64,000 nt of DNA, from the NCBI RefSeq assembly GCF_001886735.1, contig NZ_CP018076.1, positions 1,364,001 through 1,428,000 on the forward strand, read 5' to 3'. The position numbers and the translations under genes are program-made. This document shows, one piece after another, positions 47,514 to 55,845 of this stretch (position 1 is its first letter; every line of letters starts with the position of its first letter). This DNA is from Sulfitobacter alexandrii. Its GTDB lineage: Bacteria > Pseudomonadota > Alphaproteobacteria > Rhodobacterales > Rhodobacteraceae. The notes beneath the pieces were generated by a model. The model was not told where the DNA came from, ran no database searches, and saw only the letters and a program-made list of their open reading frames with translations.

Positions 47514-48773
47514 ATGCCTGAATACCCGCCGCTCGACCTTCCCGAGGACCCCAAGCTTGCGGGGAACATCACCCATTTCGCGCGCGCCCTGCGCCGGGCG
47601 GGCCTGCCCATCGGGCCGGGCCGTGTGATCGACGCCATCCGGGCGGTCGAAGCGGCGGGATTCACCGACCGGCGGGATTTCTACTGGACGCTGCACGCCT
47701 GTTTCGTGAACCGGCCCGAGCACCGGCGCGTCTTTGCGCAGCTGTTCCGGCTCTACTGGCGTGACCCGCGCTACCTTGAGCACATGATGGCCGCCATGCT
47801 GCCCGCGATCCGCGGCGTTCAGGAGGACCGGCCCGCGCAGGCCGCCGAGAAACGGGCGGCAGAGGCCCTGCTGGACGGCGCGGAGGCCCCACCGGCCGAA
47901 GACGCGGAGGAGCCGCGCGACGAGGACGCGCTGATCGAGGTCGACGCCAGCCTGACCATGTCCGCTTCGGAGCGGCTCAAGACGCTGGATTTCGAGCAGA
48001 TGAGCCTCGCCGAGATGGCCGAGGCGAAACGGATGCTTGCACGGCTGAAGCTGCCGGTGAAACCGATCCCTTCGCGGCGTGCGATGGCATCGCAGCGGGG
48101 GCGGATCGACCCTGCCCGCAGCCTCAGGGCCGCGCTGCGGCGGGGGGGCGAGATGGACAGGCTGGCCTACCGGACGCCGCGACCGCGCTACCCCAACCTC
48201 GTGGTGCTGTGCGACATCTCCGGCTCGATGAGCCAGTATTCCCGCGTGATCCTGCAATTCCTCCACGCGGTCAGCAACGCGCGTGGCGCCGGATGGGCAC
48301 AGGTGCATGCCTTTACCTTCGGCACCCGGCTGACCAACATCACCCGCCATCTCGCGACCCGCGACGTCGATGCGGCACTTGCTGCCGCCGGGGCCGAAGC
48401 GCAGGACTGGGAAGGGGGCACGCGCATCGGTGCCTGCCTCGAGGCCTTCAACCGCGACTGGTCGCGGCGGGTCATGGGGCAGGGGGCTGTCGTCCTTCTG
48501 ATCACCGACGGGCTGGACCGCGACGCGCCCGAGGACCTCGCACGCCAGATGCAGCGTCTGCACCTGACCGCCCGGCGGCTGATCTGGCTGAATCCCCTGC
48601 TGCGGTGGGACGGTTTCGCGCCCAAGGCCGCGGGAATCCGCGCGATGCTGCCCCATGTGGACAGCTTCCGCGCCGGTCACTCGATCGCGTCACTGGAAGA
48701 ACTGGCGGCGGTGATATCCAGACCCGACGACACCGGCGAGAAGACCCGCCTAATGGGGGCGTTGGAAGCCTGA
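47514..48773 (+). CDS. CoxE-like von Willebrand factor A domain protein
   Basis: 419 residues. An N-terminal helical domain (about 1-190) with an acidic Ala/Glu-rich region near 105-150 is followed by a VWA domain whose MIDAS motif is CDISGSMSQYS (about 235-245); the later TRIG and ITDGLDRD segments supply the Thr and Asp. It is the VWA partner of the MoxR ATPase 60 nt upstream. Probably cytosolic, as no signal peptide is seen. Function by analogy: metalloenzyme or complex remodelling. Confidence 0.87.
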   Translation: MPEYPPLDLPEDPKLAGNITHFARALRRAGLPIGPGRVIDAIRAVEAAGFTDRRDFYWTLHACFVNRPEHRRVFAQLFRLYWRDPRYLEHMMAAMLPAIRGVQEDRPAQAAEKRAAEALLDGAEAPPAEDAEEPRDEDALIEVDASLTMSASERLKTLDFEQMSLAEMAEAKRMLARLKLPVKPIPSRRAMASQRGRIDPARSLRAALRRGGEMDRLAYRTPRPRYPNLVVLCDISGSMSQYSRVILQFLHAVSNARGAGWAQVHAFTFGTRLTNITRHLATRDVDAALAAAGAEAQDWEGGTRIGACLEAFNRDWSRRVMGQGAVVLLITDGLDRDAPEDLARQMQRLHLTARRLIWLNPLLRWDGFAPKAAGIRAMLPHVDSFRAGHSIASLEELAAVISRPDDTGEKTRLMGALEA

Positions 48774-48776
48774 GCG

Positions 48777-48825
48777 CCCGCGGCGCGCCGCCCTGTCGCG
48801 GCACGCCGTCGGCCCGCGCCGCGGG
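48777..48825. terminator. Long GC inverted repeat between convergent VWA and purL genes
   Basis: Perfect 11-bp arms (48777-48787 CCCGCGGCGCG, 48815-48825 CGCGCCGCGGG) enclose a 27-nt loop with further self-pairing. The element fills the 53-nt gap between the two convergent stop codons, so it would end transcripts from both sides. No T-run is present. Confidence 0.55.
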
Positions 48826-48826
48826 A

Positions 48827-50986
48827 TCAGGCGAATGTTGCGGCGAAGGTCTTGCGATAGAGGTCCGACAGGTCGGCCAAGGGGGCCGAAACGCCGCCGA
48901 AACTGACATCGCTGCCGCCGAACTTGCCGACGCTGACCAATGTCACGCCCGCGCGGGCCGCCGCGATCATCAGCGCCTCGGCCTGGTCGAAGTTGCAGGC
49001 GATCAGGTAGCGGGCCTGGTCCTCTCCGAAAAGCGTCGGGGTGTCGGCCGCGTCGAGGGTGACGCCGACGCCGGATTTCTCCGCCAGTTCGAACGCGGCC
49101 AGGGCGAGCCCGCCATCGCTGAGGTCGGTACAGGCCTTGATGTTCGCGCGGTTGGCGCGGATGAAATCGCCATGGGCCTTCTCGGCCGCCAGATCCACCG
49201 CCGGGGCATCGCCCTCGACCCGGCCAAAGACGCGCGCCAGCACGGCAGACTGGCCGAGGTGGCCGGTCGTCTCTCCGAGCATCAGGGCGACATGGCCGTC
49301 GCGGACCTCGCAGCCGATTATCTCGTCCGGGTGGGAAATGAGACCGACCGCGCCGATGGTGGGGGTCGGCAGGATCGCGGTGCCGTCGGTTTCGTTGTAG
49401 AGCGACACGTTACCCGAGACGATGGGCATGTCCAGCGCCTCGACCGCGGCGCCGATCCCTTGGATCGCCCCCACGAACTGACCCATGATCGCCGGCTTCT
49501 CGGGGTTGCCGAAGTTCATGTTGTCGGTGGTTGCCAACGGGGTGGCGCCGACTGCGGTCAGGTTGCGGTAGGCCTCCGCGACCGCCTGCTTTCCGCCTTC
49601 TACCGGGTTCGCCTTGACGTAGCGCGGGGTGACATCCGAGGTGAAGGCGATGGACTTGTCGGTGCCGTGTACGCGAATGATCCCCGCGCCCAGACCCGGC
49701 GTGCGGGCGGTGTCGCCCATCACCATGGTGTCGTATTGCTCGTAGACCCACGCCTTGGAGGCGTAGTTCGGATCGGACAGCAGGGCGCGCAGACCGTCGA
49801 TCGGATCGACGCCGGGAACGTCGGTAAGCGGCTCGGCCGCCGGGGTCTCCTCCCACGGGCGGTCGTATTCGGGAGCGGTAGAGGCGAGTTTGCTCAGCGG
49901 CAGGTCCGCCTTGACCTCTCCGTTGAGTGTGATGAGGAAACGGTCCTCGGCGATCGTTTCGCCTATGATGGCGAAGTCCAGATCCCATTTCTCGAAAACC
50001 GCGCGCGCCTCGGCCTCGAGCTCGGGTTTGAGCACCATCAGCATCCGTTCCTGGGATTCGGACAGCATCATTTCATAGGCGGTCATGTTCGCTTCGCGCT
50101 GGGGGACGGCTTCGAGGTTCAGGCGCACGCCCAGACCGCCCTTGTCGCCCATTTCAACCGCCGAGCAGGTCAGGCCCGCTGCGCCCATGTCCTGAATGGA
50201 GATCACGGCACCCGTCGCCATCAGCTCAAGCGTCGCCTCCATCAGCCGTTTTTCGGTAAAGGGGTCGCCGACCTGCACGGTGGGGCGCTTTTCCTCGATG
50301 GTGTCGTCGAACTCGGCCGATGCCATCGTTGCCCCGCCGACGCCGTCGCGGCCCGTCTTGGCACCGAGGTAGACGACCGGCATGCCCACGCCCGAGGCCG
50401 CTGAGTAGAAGATCTTGTCCGCATCCGCGAGCCCGGCGGCAAAGGCGTTGACCAGGCAGTTGCCGTCGTAGGCCGCGTCGAAACGGACTTCGCCGCCCAC
50501 GGTGGGCACGCCGAAGCAGTTGCCGTAGCCGCCGACACCGGCCACGACGCCGTGCACCAGTTGGCGTGTCTTGGGGTGGTCGGGCCGGCCGAAGCTGAGC
50601 GAGTTCATCGCGGCGATGGGACGCGCGCCCATGGTGAAGACATCACGCAGGATGCCGCCGACCCCGGTGGCTGCCCCCTGGTAGGGCTCGATGTAGGACG
50701 GGTGGTTGTGGCTTTCCATCTTGAAGACCAGCGCCTGCCCATCGCCGATGTCCACGACACCGGCATTCTCGCCGGGGCCGCAGATGACCTGCGGGCCTGT
50801 CGTGGGCAGGGTACGGAGCCATTTCTTGGAGGACTTGTAGGAACAATGTTCGTTCCACATGGCCGAGAAGATGCCCATCTCGGTGTAGTTGGGGGCACGC
50901 CCGAGAATCTTGTTCACCTCTGCGAATTCGTCGGGCGTGAACCCGTGCGCTTTGATGATCTCTGGCGTGATCTCAGGTTCGGTCAT
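48827..50986 (-). CDS. purL: Phosphoribosylformylglycinamidine synthase subunit II
   Basis: 719 residues, the small-PurL type that works with PurS and PurQ (neither seen in this window). Purine synthesis step 4, ATP-dependent amination of FGAR. Signatures are [59 protein letters not shown] and [14 protein letters not shown] 50986 gives the typical start [17 protein letters not shown]. The same frame stays open 234 nt upstream, but that stretch contains a terminator and looks noncoding. Confidence 0.96.
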   Translation of the reverse strand: MTEPEITPEIIKAHGFTPDEFAEVNKILGRAPNYTEMGIFSAMWNEHCSYKSSKKWLRTLPTTGPQVICGPGENAGVVDIGDGQALVFKMESHNHPSYIEPYQGAATGVGGILRDVFTMGARPIAAMNSLSFGRPDHPKTRQLVHGVVAGVGGYGNCFGVPTVGGEVRFDAAYDGNCLVNAFAAGLADADKIFYSAASGVGMPVVYLGAKTGRDGVGGATMASAEFDDTIEEKRPTVQVGDPFTEKRLMEATLELMATGAVISIQDMGAAGLTCSAVEMGDKGGLGVRLNLEAVPQREANMTAYEMMLSESQERMLMVLKPELEAEARAVFEKWDLDFAIIGETIAEDRFLITLNGEVKADLPLSKLASTAPEYDRPWEETPAAEPLTDVPGVDPIDGLRALLSDPNYASKAWVYEQYDTMVMGDTARTPGLGAGIIRVHGTDKSIAFTSDVTPRYVKANPVEGGKQAVAEAYRNLTAVGATPLATTDNMNFGNPEKPAIMGQFVGAIQGIGAAVEALDMPIVSGNVSLYNETDGTAILPTPTIGAVGLISHPDEIIGCEVRDGHVALMLGETTGHLGQSAVLARVFGRVEGDAPAVDLAAEKAHGDFIRANRANIKACTDLSDGGLALAAFELAEKSGVGVTLDAADTPTLFGEDQARYLIACNFDQAEALMIAAARAGVTLVSVGKFGGSDVSFGGVSAPLADLSDLYRKTFAATFA

Positions 50987-51117
50987 GTGATGGTATCCCC
51001 GGTGGCGTCGCTGCGCCCGTCTTAATTCAACCGGGGTGAGGGGAAAAGGGCAAAGCGGCCCGACCGGCGTCGCCGGGTGGCGCAGCGGGCGATCCTGCCT
51101 CGGACCGTGTGACGGGC

Positions 51118-51147
51118 AAAAAAAAAGGCCGAGCACGAAGCTCGGCC
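51118..51147 (-). terminator. Classic Rho-independent terminator
   Basis: On the minus strand an 8-bp stem (GGCCGAGC with GCTCGGCC, TTCGT loop) is followed by nine T residues. This is the strongest intrinsic terminator in the window. It ends a minus-strand transcript about 130 nt before the purL start, so purL needs its own promoter in 50987-51117, where I found no convincing one. Confidence 0.85.
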
Positions 51148-51214
51148 CAAGTCCAACAGGGAGGTATGAAGCGAAGTGCCAGAAACGTGTTCGAAGCGCT
51201 TCAATCTTCATACC
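51118..51214 (-). ncRNA. Candidate structured small RNA upstream of purL
   Basis: This covers most of the 310-nt gene-free gap at 50987-51296. On the minus strand a 5' stem-loop (GGTATGAAG at 51214-51206 with CTTCATACC at 51171-51163, plus an inner GAAG/CTTC pair) is followed by a CCTCCC-containing single strand and the intrinsic terminator, the build of a trans-acting small RNA. A weak promoter (TTGATC, 15-16 nt, CCTAAT) can be placed ahead of it at about 51246-51219. CCTCC could pair with Shine-Dalgarno sites. Alternatively it is the 3' end of the LysR mRNA. No known family was recognised. Confidence 0.45.
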
Positions 51215-51296
51215 GCCCAATTAGGCAGCAGCGTGCATCGGATCAAGTCGGATCTGCGATTCCGACAGCATGCCGGGTATGCGCTTGGCGCATGGC

Positions 51297-52202
51297 TCAG
51301 GCGTTTTCCTTGTCACGCATGCGCTTACGGTAGGTGATGATCTCGTCCTGCACGAAGTCACGGAAGGCGGCGACCCGCTTGGACTGCCGAAGTTCCTCGG
51401 GGTAGGCGAGGAAGACCGGCACATCCGCCGACTCGGTATCCGGCAGCACCTGCACCAGATTGGGGAAATCCTGCACAAGGTAGTCGGGCAGGACGCCGAT
51501 CCCGAGGTCGTGCAGCACGCCTTGCAGCACACCGAAGTAGTTGTTCACCGTGAGCAGCGACCGCACGTCGTTCAGCATGATCTGCTGGACAAGGTTCTGG
51601 CCGGCGGCCACCTGGGCGCTGTCGGTGTTCTGGCAGATCAGCCGGTGGTCCTGAATGTCCTCGAGCCGTTTGGGCGTCCCGCTGGCGGCGAGATAGGCCG
51701 GCGTCGCGTAGAGACACATGCGGATCATCATCAGCTTCTTGCGGATCAGGTCCGCCTGGCTGGGTTCCTTCATGCGGATCGCCACGTCCGCCTCGCGCAT
51801 CGGCAGGTCGAGCACCCGCTCCTCCAGCATGAGGTCCACCGACAGGTCCGGATACTTCTCGTAGAGTTTGGGCATCCGCGGCGCCAGCCAGAGCGTGCCG
51901 AAGGCGGTGGTGGTGGTCACCCGCAGCTGGCCGAAGACTTCTTCCTCGCTGTCGCGGATGCGGGCGGTGGCGGCATCGACCCGCTTCGTCATCGAGCGGG
52001 TCGCGTCAAAGAGCAATTCGCCCTGTTCGGTAAGGATCAGGCCCCGTGCATGGCGGTGAAAGAGGTTGGTGTTGAGCTGTTCCTCGAGCCCGCGGATCTG
52101 GCGGCTGACGGCGGATTGCGACAGGTTCAGCTTGTCACCCGCATGGGTGAGCGACCCCGCATCGGCCACGGCGTGAAAGATTCTGAGTTTGTCCCAATCC
52201 AT
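51297..52202 (-). CDS. LysR-family transcriptional regulator
   Basis: 301 residues. An N-terminal winged helix-turn-helix (DKLRIFHAVADAGSLTHAGDKL, then SQSAVSRQIRGLEEQL) and a periplasmic-binding-like effector domain (LWLAPRMPKLYEKYPDLSVDL, IGVLPDYLVQDFP). It is divergent from the indolepyruvate oxidoreductase gene with a 165-nt shared control region that contains a dyad and direct repeats, the usual layout of a LysR regulator and its target. The effector is unknown; an aromatic 2-oxo acid or amino acid would fit the neighbour. Confidence 0.9.
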   Translation of the reverse strand: MDWDKLRIFHAVADAGSLTHAGDKLNLSQSAVSRQIRGLEEQLNTNLFHRHARGLILTEQGELLFDATRSMTKRVDAATARIRDSEEEVFGQLRVTTTTAFGTLWLAPRMPKLYEKYPDLSVDLMLEERVLDLPMREADVAIRMKEPSQADLIRKKLMMIRMCLYATPAYLAASGTPKRLEDIQDHRLICQNTDSAQVAAGQNLVQQIMLNDVRSLLTVNNYFGVLQGVLHDLGIGVLPDYLVQDFPNLVQVLPDTESADVPVFLAYPEELRQSKRVAAFRDFVQDEIITYRKRMRDKENA

Positions 52203-52265
52203 GATCGGCGCTTTCGTTGGCTTTGGCTGTCTCTATCCTAAATAGACATAAGATAAAGTCGCTGG

Positions 52266-52290
52266 GTGGGATTAATGCCAGTATTCCCAC
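52266..52290. promoter_or_regulatory. Dyad operator candidate between LysR gene and oxidoreductase gene
   Basis: GTGGGATTA and TATTCCCAC are inverted repeats (8 of 9 positions) around a 7-nt centre. The site lies 64 nt from the regulator start and 78 nt from the oxidoreductase start, a normal place for a LysR site. It does not fit the T-N11-A core exactly. Confidence 0.45.
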
Positions 52291-52297
52291 AAAAATT

Positions 52298-52327
52298 ACC
52301 TATACAGGTCAGCATAGATGACCTATA
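52298..52327 (+). repeat. Direct repeats of ACCTATA in the divergent control region
   Basis: ACCTATA occurs at 52298-52304 and 52321-52327, 23 bp apart, inside an A/T-rich stretch (about 52288-52335) that stands out from the GC-rich surroundings. These could be activation-site half-motifs for the LysR protein or part of the promoter. Confidence 0.35.
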
Positions 52328-52367
52328 TATCCCGTATGAAGCGAGACATACGCCCGGGGAGGACGCC

Positions 52368-55300
52368 ATGACCACGCAGAAGATTTCACTCAACGATCGG
52401 TTCGACCTGGAGAAAAGCCCGGTGTTGCTGAACGGCACGCAGGCTCTGGTCCGGATGATGTTGATGCAGTCGGCACGGGACAAGGCGGCGGGGTTGAATA
52501 CCGCGGGCTACGTGACGGGATACCGTGGCAGCCCCCTGGGGGCCGTGGACCTTCAGATGGCCCGGGCCGAGAGGGTCCTCACCGAACATCGCGTGCGGTT
52601 CGAGCCGGGCCTGAACGAGGATCTCGCGGCCACCGCATTATGGGGCTCGCAGCAGGCGGAACTGCGCGGCGAAGGCCTGTATGACGGGGTGTTCGGTCTC
52701 TGGTATGGCAAGGGGCCGGGTGTGGACCGTTCGGGCGACGTGATGCGTCACGCCAACATGGCGGGCACGAGCAGGCACGGCGGCGTCCTGATGGCCATGG
52801 GCGACGACCATACCGGCGAATCCTCTACCGTGCTGCACCAGTCAGAATGGGCCATGGTGGACGCCTACATGCCTGTCGTCAGCCCGGCGGGCGTTCAGGA
52901 GATTCTCGACTACGGCATCTACGGCTGGGCGCTGAGCCGCTTTTCCGGGCTCTGGGTCGGCCTCAAGACGATGAAGGACACCGTGGAGGCCACCAGCGTG
53001 GTCGACGGCGACCCGCAGCGGATGCAGATCGTGGTGCCCGAGTTCGAGATGCCCGAGGGCGGGCTGAACATCCGGCTTCAGGACACCCCGCACCTGCAGG
53101 AAGCGCGGATGATCGACTACAAGCGTTTCGCGGCGGAGGCGTTTTCGCACGCCAACAAGATGGACAAGCGGATGTGGGGCAAGCGCGGCGCCAAGATCGG
53201 TTTCGTCGCGGCGGGCAAGAACTGGCTCGACCTCGTTCACGCCATGAGCCTGCTGAACATCGACGAGGCCGAAGCGGAGCGCCTCGGTCTCACGCTGTAC
53301 AAGGTCGGGCAGACCTTCCCGCTGGACATGCACGGCTTCCACGACTGGGCCGAAGGGTTGGACCTGATCGTCGTGGTCGAGGAAAAGCGCAAGCTGGTCG
53401 AGATCCAGATCAAGGAGGCGCTGTTCAACGACAGCCACCGGCGCGTCTATGGGTGGCACAAGTCCGGGGCGGGCATGGAGCACGGTGAAGAGCTGTTCCC
53501 GACACGCGGCGCGCTGGACCCGATCTGGATCGCCGAGAAACTGGGCGGCATCCTGCTGGAGGAGGGGCGCGACACCGACGGCATCCGCGCCGGCATGGAG
53601 GCGCTGGACGATGCGCGGCGGGCCGACAACGCCGAGGACATCGCGGCGCGGTTGCCCTACTTCTGCTCGGGATGTCCGCACAACACCTCGACCAAGCTTC
53701 CCGAGGGCGCCCGCGCTTATGCGGGCATCGGTTGCCACTACATGGTCCAGTGGATGGACCGCGAGACGACGGGCTTCACCCACATGGGGGGTGAAGGGGC
53801 GAACTGGATCGGGGAGGCCCCGTTTTCCAAGCGCAAGCACGTGTTCCAGAACCTCGGCGACGGGACCTACAACCACTCCGGCGTGCAGGCGATCAGGGCG
53901 GCCATTGCCGCGGGCACGAACATCACGTTCAAGATCCTCTACAACGATGCCGTCGCCATGACCGGCGGCCAGCACAACGAGGGCGACCTCGACGCCCCGC
54001 GCATCGTGGCCGAGCTGCGCGCGATGGGGGTCAGGGAACTCGCGGTTGTCTACGACGAGAAGGAGGACGTGGACTTTGCCGCCTTCAAGGGCGTGCCGTT
54101 GCATGAACGTGCGGAGCTGATGAACGTACAGAAGAAGTTCGAGCAGGTGGAGGGCGTCAGCGCGATCGTCTACATCCAGACCTGCGCGGCCGAGAAACGC
54201 CGCCGCCGCAAGCGCGGACTTTTCCCGGACCCGGACAAGCGCGTCTTCATCAACACCGATGTCTGCGAGGGCTGCGGTGACTGCGGCGTGCAGTCCAACT
54301 GCGTGTCCATCGTGCCGCAGGAGACCGAGCTGGGCCGCAAGCGGGCCATCGACCAATCGTCCTGCAACAAGGATTTCTCCTGTCTCAAGGGGTTCTGCCC
54401 TTCTTTCGTGACGCTGGAGGGGGCGCAGGTGCGCAAGGATCCGACCACGAAGATCGACATACCCGATCTGCCCGCGCCCGATCTGCCCAAGATCACCGGC
54501 ACCCATAACGTCGTCATCACCGGCGTGGGTGGGACGGGGGTCGTCACCATCGGCGCCGTGCTGGCGCAGGCGGCCCAGCTCGACGGCAAGGGAGCGGGCA
54601 TGATGGAAATGGCCGGTCTGGCGCAGAAAGGCGGCGCGGTGCACATCCACTGTCGCATCGCCGAACGACCCGAGGACATCAGCGCGATCCGCGTCGCCAC
54701 CGGCGAGGCACATGCCTTGATCGGAGGAGACCTCGTGGTGTCCGCAGGCAACAAGACGCTGGGCCTGACACGGGCAGGGCGGACCGGCGCGGTGGTCAAT
54801 TCGCATCAGATCATCACCGGCGAATTCACCCGCGACACCGAATTCAACATGCCCTACGACCGTCTTTCGCTGGCGCTCGAAGCGCGGCTGAAGGAGGACG
54901 TATCGTTGTTCGATGCCTCGGATCTGGCCAAGGCCGCGCTGGGCGACAGCATCTATTCCAACATGATGGTCTTTGGCGGCGCCTGGCAGAAGGGGCTGAT
55001 CCCGCTGAGCCTGCAAAGCATAGAGGATGCCATCCGCCTGAACGGGGCCGCCGTCGAACGCAACCTGCGCGCCTTCGAGATCGGGCGTTGGGCGGTGCTG
55101 CATCCCGAGGACGCGGCCGCTGTCACCAAGCCGAAGGTCGTGTCGCTGCCGAAATCGCTGGAGGACCGGATCGCCTACCGCAAGGAGCACCTGACCGGTT
55201 ACCAGTCGCGGGGGCTGGCCAAGCGCTATGCCAGGATGCTCGAGGGGATCGAGGATGCGAAGCTGCGGGAGGCGGTCGCGCTGGGCTATCACAAGCTGCT

Positions 55301-55781
55301 GTCCTACAAGGACGAATACGAGGTCGCCCGCCTGCTGCTGCGCAGCCACGACAAGGCGTCGGCGGAGTTCGAAGGCGATTTCAAGATGACGTTCCACATG
55401 GCGCCTCCGATCATCTCGAAGGAGGGGCCGGATGGACGTCCGGTCAAGCGGGAGTTCGGCCAGTGGCTTCAGGGGCCGCTGCGTGTCATGGCGGGGATGA
55501 AGCGTCTGCGCGGCACCCCGCTGGACATTTTCGGATACTCGGCCGAGCGCAAGATGGAACGCGCGCTGATCAAGCAGTACGAGGCCGACATGGCCGAGGT
55601 GCTGCCGAAGCTGACGGACCGGACCCGAGACGCCATCGTCGCGCTGGCGGAGTTGCCCCTGCAGATCCGGGGCTTCGGCCCGGTGAAGCAAACGAACGAG
55701 GCCAAGGCGGCCAAGCGGCGCGAGGAACTGCTGGCGGTGATCCGCGCGGGCGGTGCCGAAACCGCCAAGGCCGCGGAGTAG
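52368..55781 (+). CDS. Indolepyruvate ferredoxin oxidoreductase, fused alpha-beta form
   Basis: 1137 residues. Oxidises aryl-2-oxo acids (from aromatic or branched amino acids) to acyl-CoA with ferredoxin. The pyruvate-type pyrimidine domain is at the start (YVTGYRGSPLGAVDL). The central TPP domain has CSGCPHNTST, GIGCHYM and DGTYNHSGV. A Cys-rich stretch (CEGCGDCGVQSNC, then CNKDFSCLKGFCPS) lies at about residues 635-690. The C-terminal gamma domain begins near 710 (VVITGVGGTGVVTIGAVLAQAA). GGGGAGG lies about 6 nt before ATG 52368. Divergent LysR gene upstream. Confidence 0.92.
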   Translation: MTTQKISLNDRFDLEKSPVLLNGTQALVRMMLMQSARDKAAGLNTAGYVTGYRGSPLGAVDLQMARAERVLTEHRVRFEPGLNEDLAATALWGSQQAELRGEGLYDGVFGLWYGKGPGVDRSGDVMRHANMAGTSRHGGVLMAMGDDHTGESSTVLHQSEWAMVDAYMPVVSPAGVQEILDYGIYGWALSRFSGLWVGLKTMKDTVEATSVVDGDPQRMQIVVPEFEMPEGGLNIRLQDTPHLQEARMIDYKRFAAEAFSHANKMDKRMWGKRGAKIGFVAAGKNWLDLVHAMSLLNIDEAEAERLGLTLYKVGQTFPLDMHGFHDWAEGLDLIVVVEEKRKLVEIQIKEALFNDSHRRVYGWHKSGAGMEHGEELFPTRGALDPIWIAEKLGGILLEEGRDTDGIRAGMEALDDARRADNAEDIAARLPYFCSGCPHNTSTKLPEGARAYAGIGCHYMVQWMDRETTGFTHMGGEGANWIGEAPFSKRKHVFQNLGDGTYNHSGVQAIRAAIAAGTNITFKILYNDAVAMTGGQHNEGDLDAPRIVAELRAMGVRELAVVYDEKEDVDFAAFKGVPLHERAELMNVQKKFEQVEGVSAIVYIQTCAAEKRRRRKRGLFPDPDKRVFINTDVCEGCGDCGVQSNCVSIVPQETELGRKRAIDQSSCNKDFSCLKGFCPSFVTLEGAQVRKDPTTKIDIPDLPAPDLPKITGTHNVVITGVGGTGVVTIGAVLAQAAQLDGKGAGMMEMAGLAQKGGAVHIHCRIAERPEDISAIRVATGEAHALIGGDLVVSAGNKTLGLTRAGRTGAVVNSHQIITGEFTRDTEFNMPYDRLSLALEARLKEDVSLFDASDLAKAALGDSIYSNMMVFGGAWQKGLIPLSLQSIEDAIRLNGAAVERNLRAFEIGRWAVLHPEDAAAVTKPKVVSLPKSLEDRIAYRKEHLTGYQSRGLAKRYARMLEGIEDAKLREAVALGYHKLLSYKDEYEVARLLLRSHDKASAEFEGDFKMTFHMAPPIISKEGPDGRPVKREFGQWLQGPLRVMAGMKRLRGTPLDIFGYSAERKMERALIKQYEADMAEVLPKLTDRTRDAIVALAELPLQIRGFGPVKQTNEAKAAKRREELLAVIRAGGAETAKAAE

Positions 55782-55815
55782 CTGTAACGCTCCTGTCGCA
55801 TTTCAGCCCTATACT
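55782..55815 (+). promoter_or_regulatory. Pho box promoter ahead of the acyltransferase
   Basis: Two 7-bp direct repeats, CTGTAAC (55782-55788) and CTGTCGC (55793-55799), are 4 bp apart, the PhoB box pattern. Ten nt after the second repeat is TATACT (55810-55815), exactly the repeat-to--10 spacing of classic PhoB-activated promoters such as E. coli pstS. No -35 is needed in this class. Transcription would start near 55822, 24 nt before the acyltransferase ATG. The box begins immediately after the oxidoreductase stop. Confidence 0.65.
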
Positions 55816-55845
55816 GCCTGCAGCGCAAGAAATGCAGGTGCAGGC

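Noticed and set aside
50987..51220. N-terminal extension of PurL by 78 codons
   Set aside because: The open frame runs through an intrinsic terminator and a stem-loop, and family members begin near MTEPEITPE, so the extension is not likely translated.
52842..55691. 949-codon minus-strand frame opposite the indolepyruvate oxidoreductase
   Set aside because: A GC-driven shadow; the plus-strand frame has all catalytic motifs.
55811..55840. Inverted repeat CCTGCA/TGCAGG as a terminator after the oxidoreductase
   Set aside because: Only 6 bp with a 10-nt loop and no T-run, and it overlaps the proposed Pho promoter start region.
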